The translations under genes and the position numbers were made by a program. Below the pieces are notes generated by a model. It was given only the letters and a program-made list of their open reading frames with translations, ran no database searches and had not been told where the DNA came from. From Schizochytrium sp. CCTCC M209059 (lineage: Eukaryota > Sar > Bigyra > Thraustochytrida > Thraustochytriidae), in contig KN805383.1 in NCBI GenBank assembly GCA_000818945.1, forward strand, positions 382,552 to 446,551: DNA of 64,000 nt, given 5' to 3'. This document shows positions 41,265-49,961 of the stretch, in pieces. Position 1 is the stretch's first letter. Every line of letters begins with the position of its first letter.

Positions 41265-41615
41265 TTAGGCACCATGGACAACAATGTGCGAGCGGTCGAT
41301 GATCTCCTCATCAACGAGGAACTTGACGACGCCCTGACGGTGGTCACCCTGAAGCTGGATAATCTCACCAAAGTCGTCATCATTCACCACGGCACCGTTG
41401 CACTTGAAAGACTTCTTGAGAGCCTTGCAGATGCGCTTCAAGTCGAGATCATCGGCGAGACCGGTGATAGTGAGAATGCACTTGCGACGGCTACGCTGCT
41501 GGAGACGGATGTGAACCTTTTCGATGGTCTGGGTACCACCCTGGGCCTCCGCGAAGGCGTCCTTCTTGTCAAGGGCCGTGACATCAAAGTTCATAAAGTC
41601 ATTGTCGTCCGCCAT
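41265..41615 (-). CDS. EIF1: Translation initiation factor eIF1 (SUI1)
   Basis: 116 codons from the ATG at 41615, close to the usual 108-113. The SUI1 domain is complete: KVHIRLQQRSRRKCILTITG, the helix LKRICKALKKSFKCNGAVV, then GEIIQLQGDHRQGVVKFL. eIF1 binds the 40S subunit near the P site and enforces start-codon selection. The N-terminal tail (residues 1-25) is Asp/Phe-rich as in other eIF1 proteins. It is a single exon with an ordinary start, and the call leaves little doubt. Confidence 0.95.
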   Translation of the reverse strand: MADDNDFMNFDVTALDKKDAFAEAQGGTQTIEKVHIRLQQRSRRKCILTITGLADDLDLKRICKALKKSFKCNGAVVNDDDFGEIIQLQGDHRQGVVKFLVDEEIIDRSHIVVHGA

Positions 41616-42790
41616 TGTGGAGCGAGTTTTTCACAATGGAAAAAACGGGTTGGAGGTCTGGGTCTAGCTCAAACAAAGGAGAAGGGTTTCTGTGTTCACG
41701 TAGCGATTCGCGAATGTTAGTCAGTGAGTCTCTCAGACTCGATCACTCTCCACCCGAGATGTTCACTCTCTCACTCCCGCACTCTCTCTCTCTCACTCTC
41801 GCTTTAAATTCGGGGCTCCTGCTCGCAGGCGCTCGTTCGTTGGGAGTCGGTGTTCCGTAGTTGTGCGACGCGCTGGACGCGCCTTCGCGCCGCGATCGAG
41901 GCGCGGGCCGTGCCTCGGAGGCCGCACAGAGGCCTCCGACTCCGTGCGGCCGTCGCTGCGATGGTCGCCTTCGCGCCGCTCTTCGGAGACGGCGTCGTCC
42001 TTGTTGGCGTCGTTGCTCGCCTTCTCGATGCCGGCCGGCCGGCCGCCCCTTCCGACAGACAGACAGGCAGGCAGGCCGGCCTGCGACCACGAAAGAGGTC
42101 GAGCGCGCGGAGAGAGGAGGGGAGGCGAAGCGAGCGGAGTGGTGAGCGCGCCTTCGCGGCGCTGGCGTGGTGAACGTACCGATGCAGAGAAGAAGCGCAG
42201 ACGTCTCGGGTTTGGCCTCGCTCGGCCTACCTCCGTGACCACCGCAAAGCCGTCAATCGAGACATCTAATCTACCCCCCTCCACCTTCTTGCGCCAGAAG
42301 GCGAGAGGTTATGTAAGTAAGGTGGTAGTAGGCCTAGGCCCTAATGTGAGTGGGGCGATTAAACAGGCATCATGAGCCACAAGGTGTTTGTTGACGGAGT
42401 GTCGCGCTATGATACTAGGCTAGCTTTCACCTGCTTTACAAGCAACAAGAGAGAAAGGACGAGATCCAAAAAAGAACGCAAGTTTGAGTGATGGAACGTA
42501 AAAAGGTGGTCTTGCCTCTCTTCGCGTTTGATGGTTTTTTAGTTACAAGCTCCCCAGCTCCCCAGCTCCCCAGCCAGCCAGCCAGATAAATCAACAAAGA
42601 AAGACGCGGGTAAAACATGAGGATAGGCCTACGACAAGAGAAGGAAGGGCAAAGGAATGGCGATCTTTTCTAGGAAAAGCACGCATCCGCGACTTGAACT
42701 TGTTCCGTGCATTTGTGTACATTTGTCTGTGCATTTATGTATATGTTGTTATATAGTCAAATCTTTGGTCACTCAAGCTACCAGGAAAAA
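41616..42790. other. Intergenic region, no gene seen
   Basis: A CT-rich stretch (about 41758-41812) lies 150-200 bp upstream of the eIF1 start. GC-rich DNA with a GACAGACAGGCAGGCAGG tract (about 42055-42078) and a GCTCCCCA repeat (about 42547-42573) follow. A TAGGCCTAGGCCCTA motif sits at about 42326-42342 and TAGGCCTA at about 42625. Confidence 0.5.
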
Positions 42791-43975
42791 CTATTCGGCA
42801 GAAGCGCGCTCCTCGTTACCAAGGGGTTCCGAGCCGTCCTCGGGAGCCTCGTCGAGATCCTCCGGAGAAAGCTGGACAGTCTGTTTAAATTCGGGCTCGA
42901 CGTTGGCAAGTTCCGGAGCCAAGTTAAAGTTCGGCAGACCATTACGCAAATCGCGGACGGCAATGTAAACCTCTTCCATGAGCTCCTCGAGGGACTTGCC
43001 ATTAGGACTAATGGGCTCGCCGAAATGCACGTGCATGTCAGCAGCGCCGAGAAGCAAGCCGCCAGAGCTGTCCTTGGAGGTCGTGGTGTTGGGCCAGCCG
43101 TCCTGATTGCCCCACATACCGACAGGAATGATGGGGACATCGCACTCGCGCGCGAGCTGGAAGAAACCCTTTTTGAAAGGCAGCAACTCACCCGTCTTGC
43201 TGACAGAACCTTCGGGGAAGACCGAGATACCGACATCCATCTCGAGGTAATCGCGAGCCTGCGACATGAGCTCGTCCAGCGTTCCGGTGCGGGTGCGCCA
43301 GCGTTTGAGCTTTTTGTCCTTTACAAAGTGCACGGGCATGTCGCCAGAGTGATGCAACGCCTGGCCAGCAACGGGAATGTCCCAAAGGTCGGCCTTGCCA
43401 ACATACTTTGTCTCGACAGGCCGTTGAGCAGCTGAGAGCACAAAGGGATCAATGTACGACGTATGGTTGGCCATGTAAATGGCGGCCTCCGGAAGGTCCT
43501 CGAGCGGAACATCGGCGCTGACGGTGATGTTCCAGAACGGGTTCAGGTCAATGATGGCGATGGCCATGGATCGACGCAGAGCCTTGCCCATGAGGAGGAC
43601 CTTTTCCCGCTTGGGAAGACGGTCGCTCTTGCTGCGCAAATCGTCGACCTTTTTCAGCGTGAGCTGCAGGACGTAGATGAAGGAGAAGGCGAATCCGAGT
43701 CCGATAAAGATCCACACGCTGATAAAAGCCTGGCCGACTGGCTTGGTGACCACGCTCGTGTCCGGCATTTCCGGCATTTCCGGCATTTCCGAGAGGAACT
43801 CCGGGAGCGCCAGCACTGAGCCCTCATCGCGTTCCTTGCTGCGCCGCTTGCTGGACCGCTTGCTGCTGGACCGCTTGCTGGCCGACCGCCGCTTGCTGGA
43901 CCGCTTCGACTCCTTGGTCGCGAGTCCGGCGTTCTCCATGAGCTGGCCTAGCCACTCCGTTTCGCCGCCGCCCAT
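42791..43975 (-). CDS. Membrane 1-acylglycerol-3-phosphate acyltransferase (PlsC family)
   Basis: 394 codons from the first ATG at 43975. The PlsC/AGPAT motifs are in order: NHTSYID (HX4D) at 170-176, a KADLWDIPVAGQAL block, FPEGSVSKTGELLPFKKG at 253-270, and a VPIIPVGMWG strand. One strong transmembrane segment lies at about 79-105. Upstream are a Ser/Lys/Arg-rich repeat region (residues 23-47) and a three-fold EMP repeat (64-72) encoded by a perfect 9-bp DNA repeat. Lysophosphatidic acid acyltransferases make phosphatidic acid in the endoplasmic reticulum. The basic N-terminal repeat is unusual and may be cytosolic. The gene is divergent from NOG2, with the 10.5-kb mobile element now between them. 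Confidence 0.88.
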   Translation of the reverse strand: MGGGETEWLGQLMENAGLATKESKRSSKRRSASKRSSSKRSSKRRSKERDEGSVLALPEFLSEMPEMPEMPDTSVVTKPVGQAFISVWIFIGLGFAFSFIYVLQLTLKKVDDLRSKSDRLPKREKVLLMGKALRRSMAIAIIDLNPFWNITVSADVPLEDLPEAAIYMANHTSYIDPFVLSAAQRPVETKYVGKADLWDIPVAGQALHHSGDMPVHFVKDKKLKRWRTRTGTLDELMSQARDYLEMDVGISVFPEGSVSKTGELLPFKKGFFQLARECDVPIIPVGMWGNQDGWPNTTTSKDSSGGLLLGAADMHVHFGEPISPNGKSLEELMEEVYIAVRDLRNGLPNFNLAPELANVEPEFKQTVQLSPEDLDEAPEDGSEPLGNEERASAE

Positions 43976-44866
43976 CGTGCGCGCTTTCCTCTCCTCTCCT
44001 TGCCTGCTGCACTTGCTGATTGATCGATCTCTGCAGCGCTCCCAGCTCGCCGCCTTGCGTGTCTGTCTGTCTGTCTGCCGGCGGCGCTGCGCTGCGCTGC
44101 GCTTGCCGTGGCCGCGCCGTCGCTCCTCACTCGGGCTCCGCTTCCGGGTCCGGCCGGCGGCGTAAGCGTCGCGGGCTCCAGGCGTAAGGGAAGTATGCTC
44201 TCCCAAAGGCCTCGCGCGAGAGGGACTGCCAGCACCAGCAGCCTGCACGTGCCGCGCCGCGCGCTGTTTTCTTTCTTTCTTCAAGTTGACTCTTCACGAA
44301 CTGACAGGAAGTAAAACTCACGGTAAGAGGCGCATTCGCACTCGCACTCGCCGTGGTTGCACTCGCTTGCATGCACGTGCTGGCAGAGCAACGGACGGGG
44401 ACTCAGGTGTGAGCGAGCGTAGCGAGTGAGAGAGAGAGACCGCGTGGACCTCGCGGGGACGCAGCGCGGGCCTGGCCGCTCCGCAGCCGCTCCCGGTCGC
44501 AGGCGCCGCGTGCACGTGCACGTATCGCTGCCGAAGTGGCAGCGACGCGGAGGCAGCGGCGGTTCGCCAGGTCGTGAGTGGAGGAAAGGCGCTGTTGGCG
44601 CGGAGAACACAAAGAGTGAAGGTCGCAAGGAGAGATACCTACGAGCCTAACTAGGCCCTAGCTAGCTAGCTAGCATCGTCATTGCGCACTTCAGCTTCAA
44701 GTTGGCGCGCGTGCTTGCTGTCCCGTTCTGAGATACTAAAAAACCATTCCGAACAAATTTTACACATGGCATAGCATGCCTCGACTATGTCTGTTGCGTC
44801 GGAACTATGCCACTTGCCGTCGTTGGCGGGCCGGCTGCAGTGTCTTGGTGTGGCCGACGATGTTGC
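43976..44866. other. 5' region of the acyltransferase gene
   Basis: GC-rich with CTGT and CTGCG short repeats (44061-44105) and a TAGC tetranucleotide run at about 44657-44674 preceded by TAGGCCCTAG. Before the mobile element arrived, this DNA probably continued directly into the sequence now found at 55557-56015. No gene seen with confidence; a minus-strand frame at 44666-44926 has one C-x2-C pair but no family. Confidence 0.5.
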
Positions 44867-44942
44867 CCGCGCCTTCATGTCGACGCGAGTCCTCGTGAGC
44901 ACGCACGTCTCGGAGCTCCGCCGCAACCTATTTCATTATACC

Positions 44943-44976
<34 letters not shown>

Positions 44977-45031
44977 GGTCCGGAAAGAAAAGGGGGGCAC
45001 GCTGGGCGTCGCGCGCGTAGCCAGCGGCCGC
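44867..45031. repeat. Direct repeat H, left copy, flanking the mobile element
   Basis: About 165 bp, matching 55557-55734 in the same orientation with roughly 96 percent identity outside a CAG run of different length. The match begins at GCGCCTTCATGTCGACGCGA and ends at AGCGGCCGC, immediately before the inverted repeat at 45032. The CAG run is shorter here than in the right copy. Interpreted as a very long target-site duplication. Confidence 0.85.
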
Positions 45032-45083
45032 AACAATAGGAGTCTCGTTAGTATCGGCCTAACATTTCGATATCATCACGGGG
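45032..45083 (+). repeat. Left terminal inverted repeat, 52 bp
   Basis: Begins AACAATAGGAGTCTCGTTAG and ends ATCACGGGG. Its reverse complement matches 55504-55555 at 48 of 52 positions, and the four differences are all transitions. Confidence 0.88.
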
Positions 45084-45347
45084 TAGAAACCGGTCTATTT
45101 TGTGTGGCGTTGCCAGAATATCGATAATAATACCTGGAAAGTCGTTAGCAACGAACAAGGGTGAGCCTCTCGCGATCTTTCGTTCGAGCGGAAGCACAGG
45201 AATCGCAAGCGCATGCGCTAGCAAAGGCAAAGGAGCAACGTGCAGCAGCAGCTGTTGTGTGCTGCAGCTGCGTCAACAAGCAGGAGCTGCAGCTGCAGCA
45301 GTAGCAGCTGTCGCTGTTGACGCCCGCAGCCGCTGCCGCAGCCGAGA

Positions 45348-47183
45348 ATGCAAGATCGCTTTGACCAAGATCCTCTGTTGCAGCAGCAGCAGCAGCAGCA
45401 GTCGCAGTCGCAGTCGCAGCCGCAGCCGCAGCCGCAGCCGCAGCCGCTGCCGCAGGCCACAGCCACTGCCAACAAGATCTCAAGAGAAGACGGGGAATTG
45501 GCGAATGCCAAGAAAATAATTCAACATCTTCGTGAACGCTGCGAACAACAAGATCAGCAATTGCAAAAGCTGCAACGGCAGCTGCACCTGCAGCGACAAC
45601 AGTCACAGGTGCAGCAGGTCGCCTCACCAACCACATTATTGAACATCACCACATGTGAAAGTGACGCAGACGTTGACGGCAGCGGTTGCAATGACCACGC
45701 CACTGCGGCTACAGGGTCAACATCTACAGCCTCCGCAGCCGCAAATACTACTTCATCAAGTACCACCACAACCGAGGATCGGCCCCAGAAGCGCAGACGC
45801 TACACCGACAGCGACAAGTATCACATTTTTCGAACCTATCAAAGTTCTGGTCGAAAGGCAGCACTGTCTGCCGCTGCAGAAATTGGAATGCCAGACCCAA
45901 CTGCAAGAAGTATCTTGCTTCGCTTCGATAGGGAGGGAAAAGAAGCCATCCACGATAAGCGGCTCGACAAGGGAGGCCCTGCGCACAATTCGAAGCGAGA
46001 GGAGTGGCACGGCGAGATGTTGTGCGAATGGCTTCACTGGGATGCAACAATTACCTTGAAGGCTCTCGTTGCAATGCTTAATGCTGAGATCGGTCGGCGT
46101 ATCCTTTGTCAAGAACTAGACAAGGAGTGCCCGACCTGTGGTCCATTGCTCAGCGAATCAGAACGCAAAAGTGGATACCACGTGGACATCGAGGAGCGCA
46201 TGGAGAGCGCCTGCGAAAAAGCGAAGGAAAAGTATGAGAAAGTTCATATCCGCTGCGAGCGGACGATTCGCGAGTGGCTCAGACAGGAACCATATTTGTA
46301 TACTCGGAAGGTTGTTGTCAAGCAAAAGACGTCTGCAAACACCGATGAAAACATGCGCAAGCGTCTCGTTTATGCGCAGGAGGTCCAGAAGATGCTGACC
46401 AGCAGCTCATATTACCCAATTTTCATCGACGAAATGCCGTTTTATTCGACAATGTCGTCCACCAAGGGCCGCTCACCAAAGGGACAGCGAGCAGTCATTC
46501 TCGTTCCACCCGAAAGCAACTTGACGCATCGTAATCAGGTCGCCATGGCAGTACATCAAGAATATGGGCTGATATACGGGGACTCTTTTCCCCCTGTCAA
46601 GGGAGCGAGGAACTGGACGGCGCAGTACGGAAAAAAAGAGTTCCGAGAATTTCTACAAGGCCTTTTCCACACCCTAATGGTAAAGAAAGATCCCCGGAGC
46701 AAAATTGAGTACGCTGAGACGTTCAGAAACAAGCGTATCAGGATCATATGGGACAATGCGTCGGACCATGGGTCTCGACGTGAGGCAGCAGCATCGGATA
46801 ACGGAATACCTGACGATGTCAAGCCAGAAAACTTTGACGAATTTGTCTCCTTTGCGCGCGAACGCGGGTCTACTGTCCGCTTCGTGTATGCTGCACCTAT
46901 CTCGCCCCACTTGAACTTGTGCGAGTTCTACAACCGTGTACTTCGTAGTCTCGCCAACACAGAGCGAAACAGATCTGAAGTCCGAAGAGCGCTTTTAGAG
47001 GTACCATCTCGTGGTCATGTTATTTCCAACCGAATGAGTGTGCTGGACAATATTATTCAGGAAAGCCTTGAAACGCTAAAGTACGAGCGTGGAGCGCTTT
47101 CTGGCGCTGTCGCGACCATATTAAGTATTGCGGAAAAAGTCATTGATAAGAACGGATTCCTGGACTGGAATTGGGTCAATTAG
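45348..47183 (+). CDS. DDE transposase, Tc1/mariner-IS630-like
   Basis: 611 codons from the ATG at 45348, 265 bp inside the left inverted repeat. The first 145 residues are Gln/Ser/Thr-rich with a coiled coil. A helix-turn-helix follows (about 155-195; SSGRKAALSAAAEIGMPDPT). The catalytic core shows IFIDEMPF (D361), RIIWDNASDH (D469) and APISPHLNLCEF (E526), the DDE pattern of the IS630/Tc1/mariner superfamily. The spacing between the last two acidic residues is 56, longer than the 34 of Tc1, because of an insertion after DNASDH. The C-x2-C at CPTC (261-264) may bind zinc. No stop or frameshift, so the protein could be made. The family link is by motif only. Confidence 0.8.
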   Translation: MQDRFDQDPLLQQQQQQQSQSQSQPQPQPQPQPLPQATATANKISREDGELANAKKIIQHLRERCEQQDQQLQKLQRQLHLQRQQSQVQQVASPTTLLNITTCESDADVDGSGCNDHATAATGSTSTASAAANTTSSSTTTTEDRPQKRRRYTDSDKYHIFRTYQSSGRKAALSAAAEIGMPDPTARSILLRFDREGKEAIHDKRLDKGGPAHNSKREEWHGEMLCEWLHWDATITLKALVAMLNAEIGRRILCQELDKECPTCGPLLSESERKSGYHVDIEERMESACEKAKEKYEKVHIRCERTIREWLRQEPYLYTRKVVVKQKTSANTDENMRKRLVYAQEVQKMLTSSSYYPIFIDEMPFYSTMSSTKGRSPKGQRAVILVPPESNLTHRNQVAMAVHQEYGLIYGDSFPPVKGARNWTAQYGKKEFREFLQGLFHTLMVKKDPRSKIEYAETFRNKRIRIIWDNASDHGSRREAAASDNGIPDDVKPENFDEFVSFARERGSTVRFVYAAPISPHLNLCEFYNRVLRSLANTERNRSEVRRALLEVPSRGHVISNRMSVLDNIIQESLETLKYERGALSGAVATILSIAEKVIDKNGFLDWNWVN

Positions 47184-47644
47184 AGAGATTTGAACAATTT
47201 TGGCTCTTTTCATTCCTTTTTGGCCCTCGTGGCTTAGTAACAGGGCGTCCGCACTGCGCTTCACGTTGTGTTGCAATCCGCAGCCGCTCATTTACTTCGA
47301 AACCCTGACCCGGGACAAAACGCCCTTGTCCCTTATTTAAAAAGGGTTCTGCAAGCGATGAATTCGACTTTCATCGATACTCACGCCGGGCGTCTCACTC
47401 GTTTAGGCCATTACATTTGAGACTTGATAAGTTTAGTCTACTTAATGTATAGAAACTCCTATATAATCGCGGTCGCGACGCCACGTGCAAGAGATAGGCC
47501 GTGACATTGCAATAAATTTTTGTGCAAAAAAAAAAGAAATTTCGTTGAAGATCCGTTTATCTTTTGGTGCTGAGCTTTGAAGGTCATTGCTGAGACGTTT
47601 GCTCTTGCATTTGGTCTATTTGGGTTTGGAAAGGCACATTGAAA
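47184..47644. other. Spacer inside the mobile element
   Basis: AT-rich, with a hairpin GGGACAA-(7 nt)-TTGTCCC near 47313-47333 and a poly-A run near 47526. Nothing else recognised. No copy of the 52-bp inverted repeat was found here, so the transposase does not seem to have its own right end. Confidence 0.45.
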
Positions 47645-48887
47645 GAATTGTTATCAAGGATGAGTTCAGCAAGACCAATCTGGGCAGCTAAACGCTTCTG
47701 CGGATCGCATTGCTGTCCGCTTCAGGCGTCTGTGCCATGTCGAGCTCAGTCTCACTGTGTCCAGCTGCAAGCCCTGCCATCATCATCATCACGTGAGCAC
47801 CATAGCCATTTCTTTGGGACCCTGAACAGTAATTCGGCTCCCCCGAAAGTCTCAGTTCGGAAGGTCCCAAAGTAGTTGGCGACAACAAATACTTTGTCTT
47901 GTCTCCTCTTCGAACCCGACGCTTACTCTTCATGCTCTTTCTGGCTCTGCGACCTGCCTCAGACCCTATCACACTCTCGACCTCACGATCTCCTTGGTTC
48001 GAGTCCATCACGTCAACCGTTCGTGCATGCTCCTGCTCTTTGCAAGCTTCCGAAGGAGACAGAAATGCTCCGGGACTGTGAAGTGATTCCTCTTTTTCAC
48101 ATTCTCAGAAGCTGGGGCACCACCGCCCATGTAGGACAACATGTAATTGTGCTCAAGATCTTTATAAGAGCGAATGTGGAACTCAAGCATCGAGTCCACA
48201 ACCCTTTGAACTGGCGCTTTCAGCTACATGTTGTGCATGTCACGAACAAATCAAGGGCAGTTCTCTGACGAGTGACAATTCCAAACACTTTTTGGACCAA
48301 CCCTGGGCATCCCCGTTGGTAGTCGTCCGTTGTGTTTCGATATGTTGCCTTGCAACTGCGTATTCGCGACCAAGAAGCAGGTAGGTCCTGTTTCGAGCGA
48401 TGACCTCGCGTGCCTTCTTGGGCGAAAACCACTTCTCAGAGTTGTAGTGCACCCTTCTTAAGGGGTCGCGGCAGCGTGGACAAGGTGCATACTCTTCCAT
48501 GACGCCATAAGTTTGGATGGACATCAAATCGCGCAAGGGCGAGCGAAGGCCTCCTCACGAGTTAAAATAAAGCCGCCACGGGTGCTTGGAGATACACGCT
48601 CGATCAATAAGAGAACCATAGGCTTCCTGAGCCTTTTTCATGCTACCTCTTGACATTCCTTTGCAAATAGTAGAGATTCGATTCTTCTCTGTGTCGCGAA
48701 GCTTGCCCGTGCGCCACTTGCCCGTGGAGGTGACTGCTTCTTCTTGCACATCGGCCTCGCTATCGCCATCGGCATCGCCGTCGTGTGGTGAGCTATCTCA
48801 CGTGTTCGTAGCCGGTTCTTCACCTTCTTCGTCTTCAGAGGCTGCGCGCGGCCTCCTTGCAGGGCGCGCGGCTTGCGCGTCCACCAT
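47645..48887 (-). pseudogene. Decayed Ulp1-like gene, copy A
   Basis: Pieces in all three minus-strand frames line up in order with copy B (49962-52106). Near 48560-48700 EKNRISTICKGMSRGSMKKA and KHPWRLYF correspond to EKDRTSALCDKMT and KHPWQLCL of copy B. A segment at 48240-48536 has CPRC followed by spaced aromatic residues, like the zinc-ribbon parts of other transposon proteins. Near 47780 the sequence GYGAHVMMMMAGLAAGHS matches DCGIHVMMVMAGL of copy B, but the Ulp1 catalytic Cys is Tyr here. The end PQKRLAAQIGLAEL (frame-shifted) matches PQKRLDAQISLAEL. Stops and shifts show it is dead. A possible start is the ATG at 48887. Confidence 0.65.
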
Positions 48888-49961
48888 GCGTAGATGCGTG
48901 CTTGGGGCGTGCAATGTCTGTCTTCTTGCAGCGATTGGTTTTTTCCCGTTTACTGCCGCCCCCGCCGGTGCTAGCCACGGTCAACCGCCAAGTGCGAAAA
49001 AGGCCTCTCTGCCAGTGGAAGCTGTGAGGTGAACCTCAACATGTGAGGATGTTGCGCATGGTTTTTTGCCCATGCGTAACATAAATCTGTGGGGAGCGTC
49101 ACTGAAGCACCGTTGTGAGGTCTGCGGGAGAAAATGCAGGCCGGCTTCGAGGTCCACTGTAAAGACATACTCAATACGTCCCTAATTTTGCGCGATTTGG
49201 TTCTACTGAGCACGAAATTTCGAAATTTCGGAGGCCCTTCATATTAATCATAGCAAAACTTTGAAAAAATGTAAAAAGTTTCAAAATTAAAAATTGGCCA
49301 GAGGGGGGATTCATTAGTCGCGTAGATCTACCCGATCCTTTCCCCTTCTTTTCTCCTTTTTCTCTTTTCCGCGGCTGCACATAATTTGGCCCCATTCTGG
49401 GGCCTAGTCCGGCATGGTGAATGTCTGATTGCCTTCTAAAATGGGGGTAAAAAATTCACACCGCGCGGAAAGGGAGAAAGGGAGAAAAGGAGGGAAAGGA
49501 TCGGGTAGATCACCGGGACTTAAAAAGGTCCCTCTGGCTCAACTTTTCGAAAATTTTAATCTTGGAATTCCTCATGTATTTCAATAGACGTAAAAAAAGG
49601 CATGGAATGGAGAAATATTCACGGAGGGGGCACATGATCTGCGTCCCCCAATTTTTACCCAGTGGACCTCACATGAATGCCTTCGAGTTCTCCCGCAGAC
49701 CACCAAGAGAGGCCGCAATGGAATGTGATGTGGCACTTTGTAATGAACGACTCAAAACCACTCGTTACATTCGTCACAACTTAGTTTGCCTCTCTCATAA
49801 CCTCCACTGATGAGGTCACAGGTAGTGGAGCGCGGGTCGGCGGCGGTTAATATGGCGGTGGCGGCGCGGCAGGAGAGGGAAAAAGCCATGCCAAACCATT
49901 CGCAGTATCATCCTTTCTGCTTGGTTGCAGCGTGAGCTGCATCGACGTAACGCAGCTGCAG
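48888..49961. other. Divergent spacer with large hairpin
   Basis: Region between the head-to-head Ulp1-like remnants. It is AT-rich with CGAAATTTCG-type palindromes near 49215-49230 and contains the 50-bp inverted repeat listed separately. No gene seen. Confidence 0.5.
49325..49511. repeat. Inverted repeat / hairpin, arms about 50 bp
   Basis: Arm 1 is 49325-49374 and arm 2 is 49461-49511. The outer 20 bp (GATCTACCCGATCCTTTCCC and its complement) pair perfectly, the remaining 30 bp pair imperfectly through pyrimidine/purine tracts, and both end in CCGCGG-like sequence. The loop is 86 bp and itself contains GGCCCCATTCTGGGGCC. It may be the ends of a small foldback element. Confidence 0.8.

Noticed and set aside
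44666..44926. Minus-strand 86-codon frame with a C-x2-C pair beside repeat H
   Set aside because: No complete zinc-finger pattern and no conservation test possible. The equivalent frame in the right copy of H is not continued.
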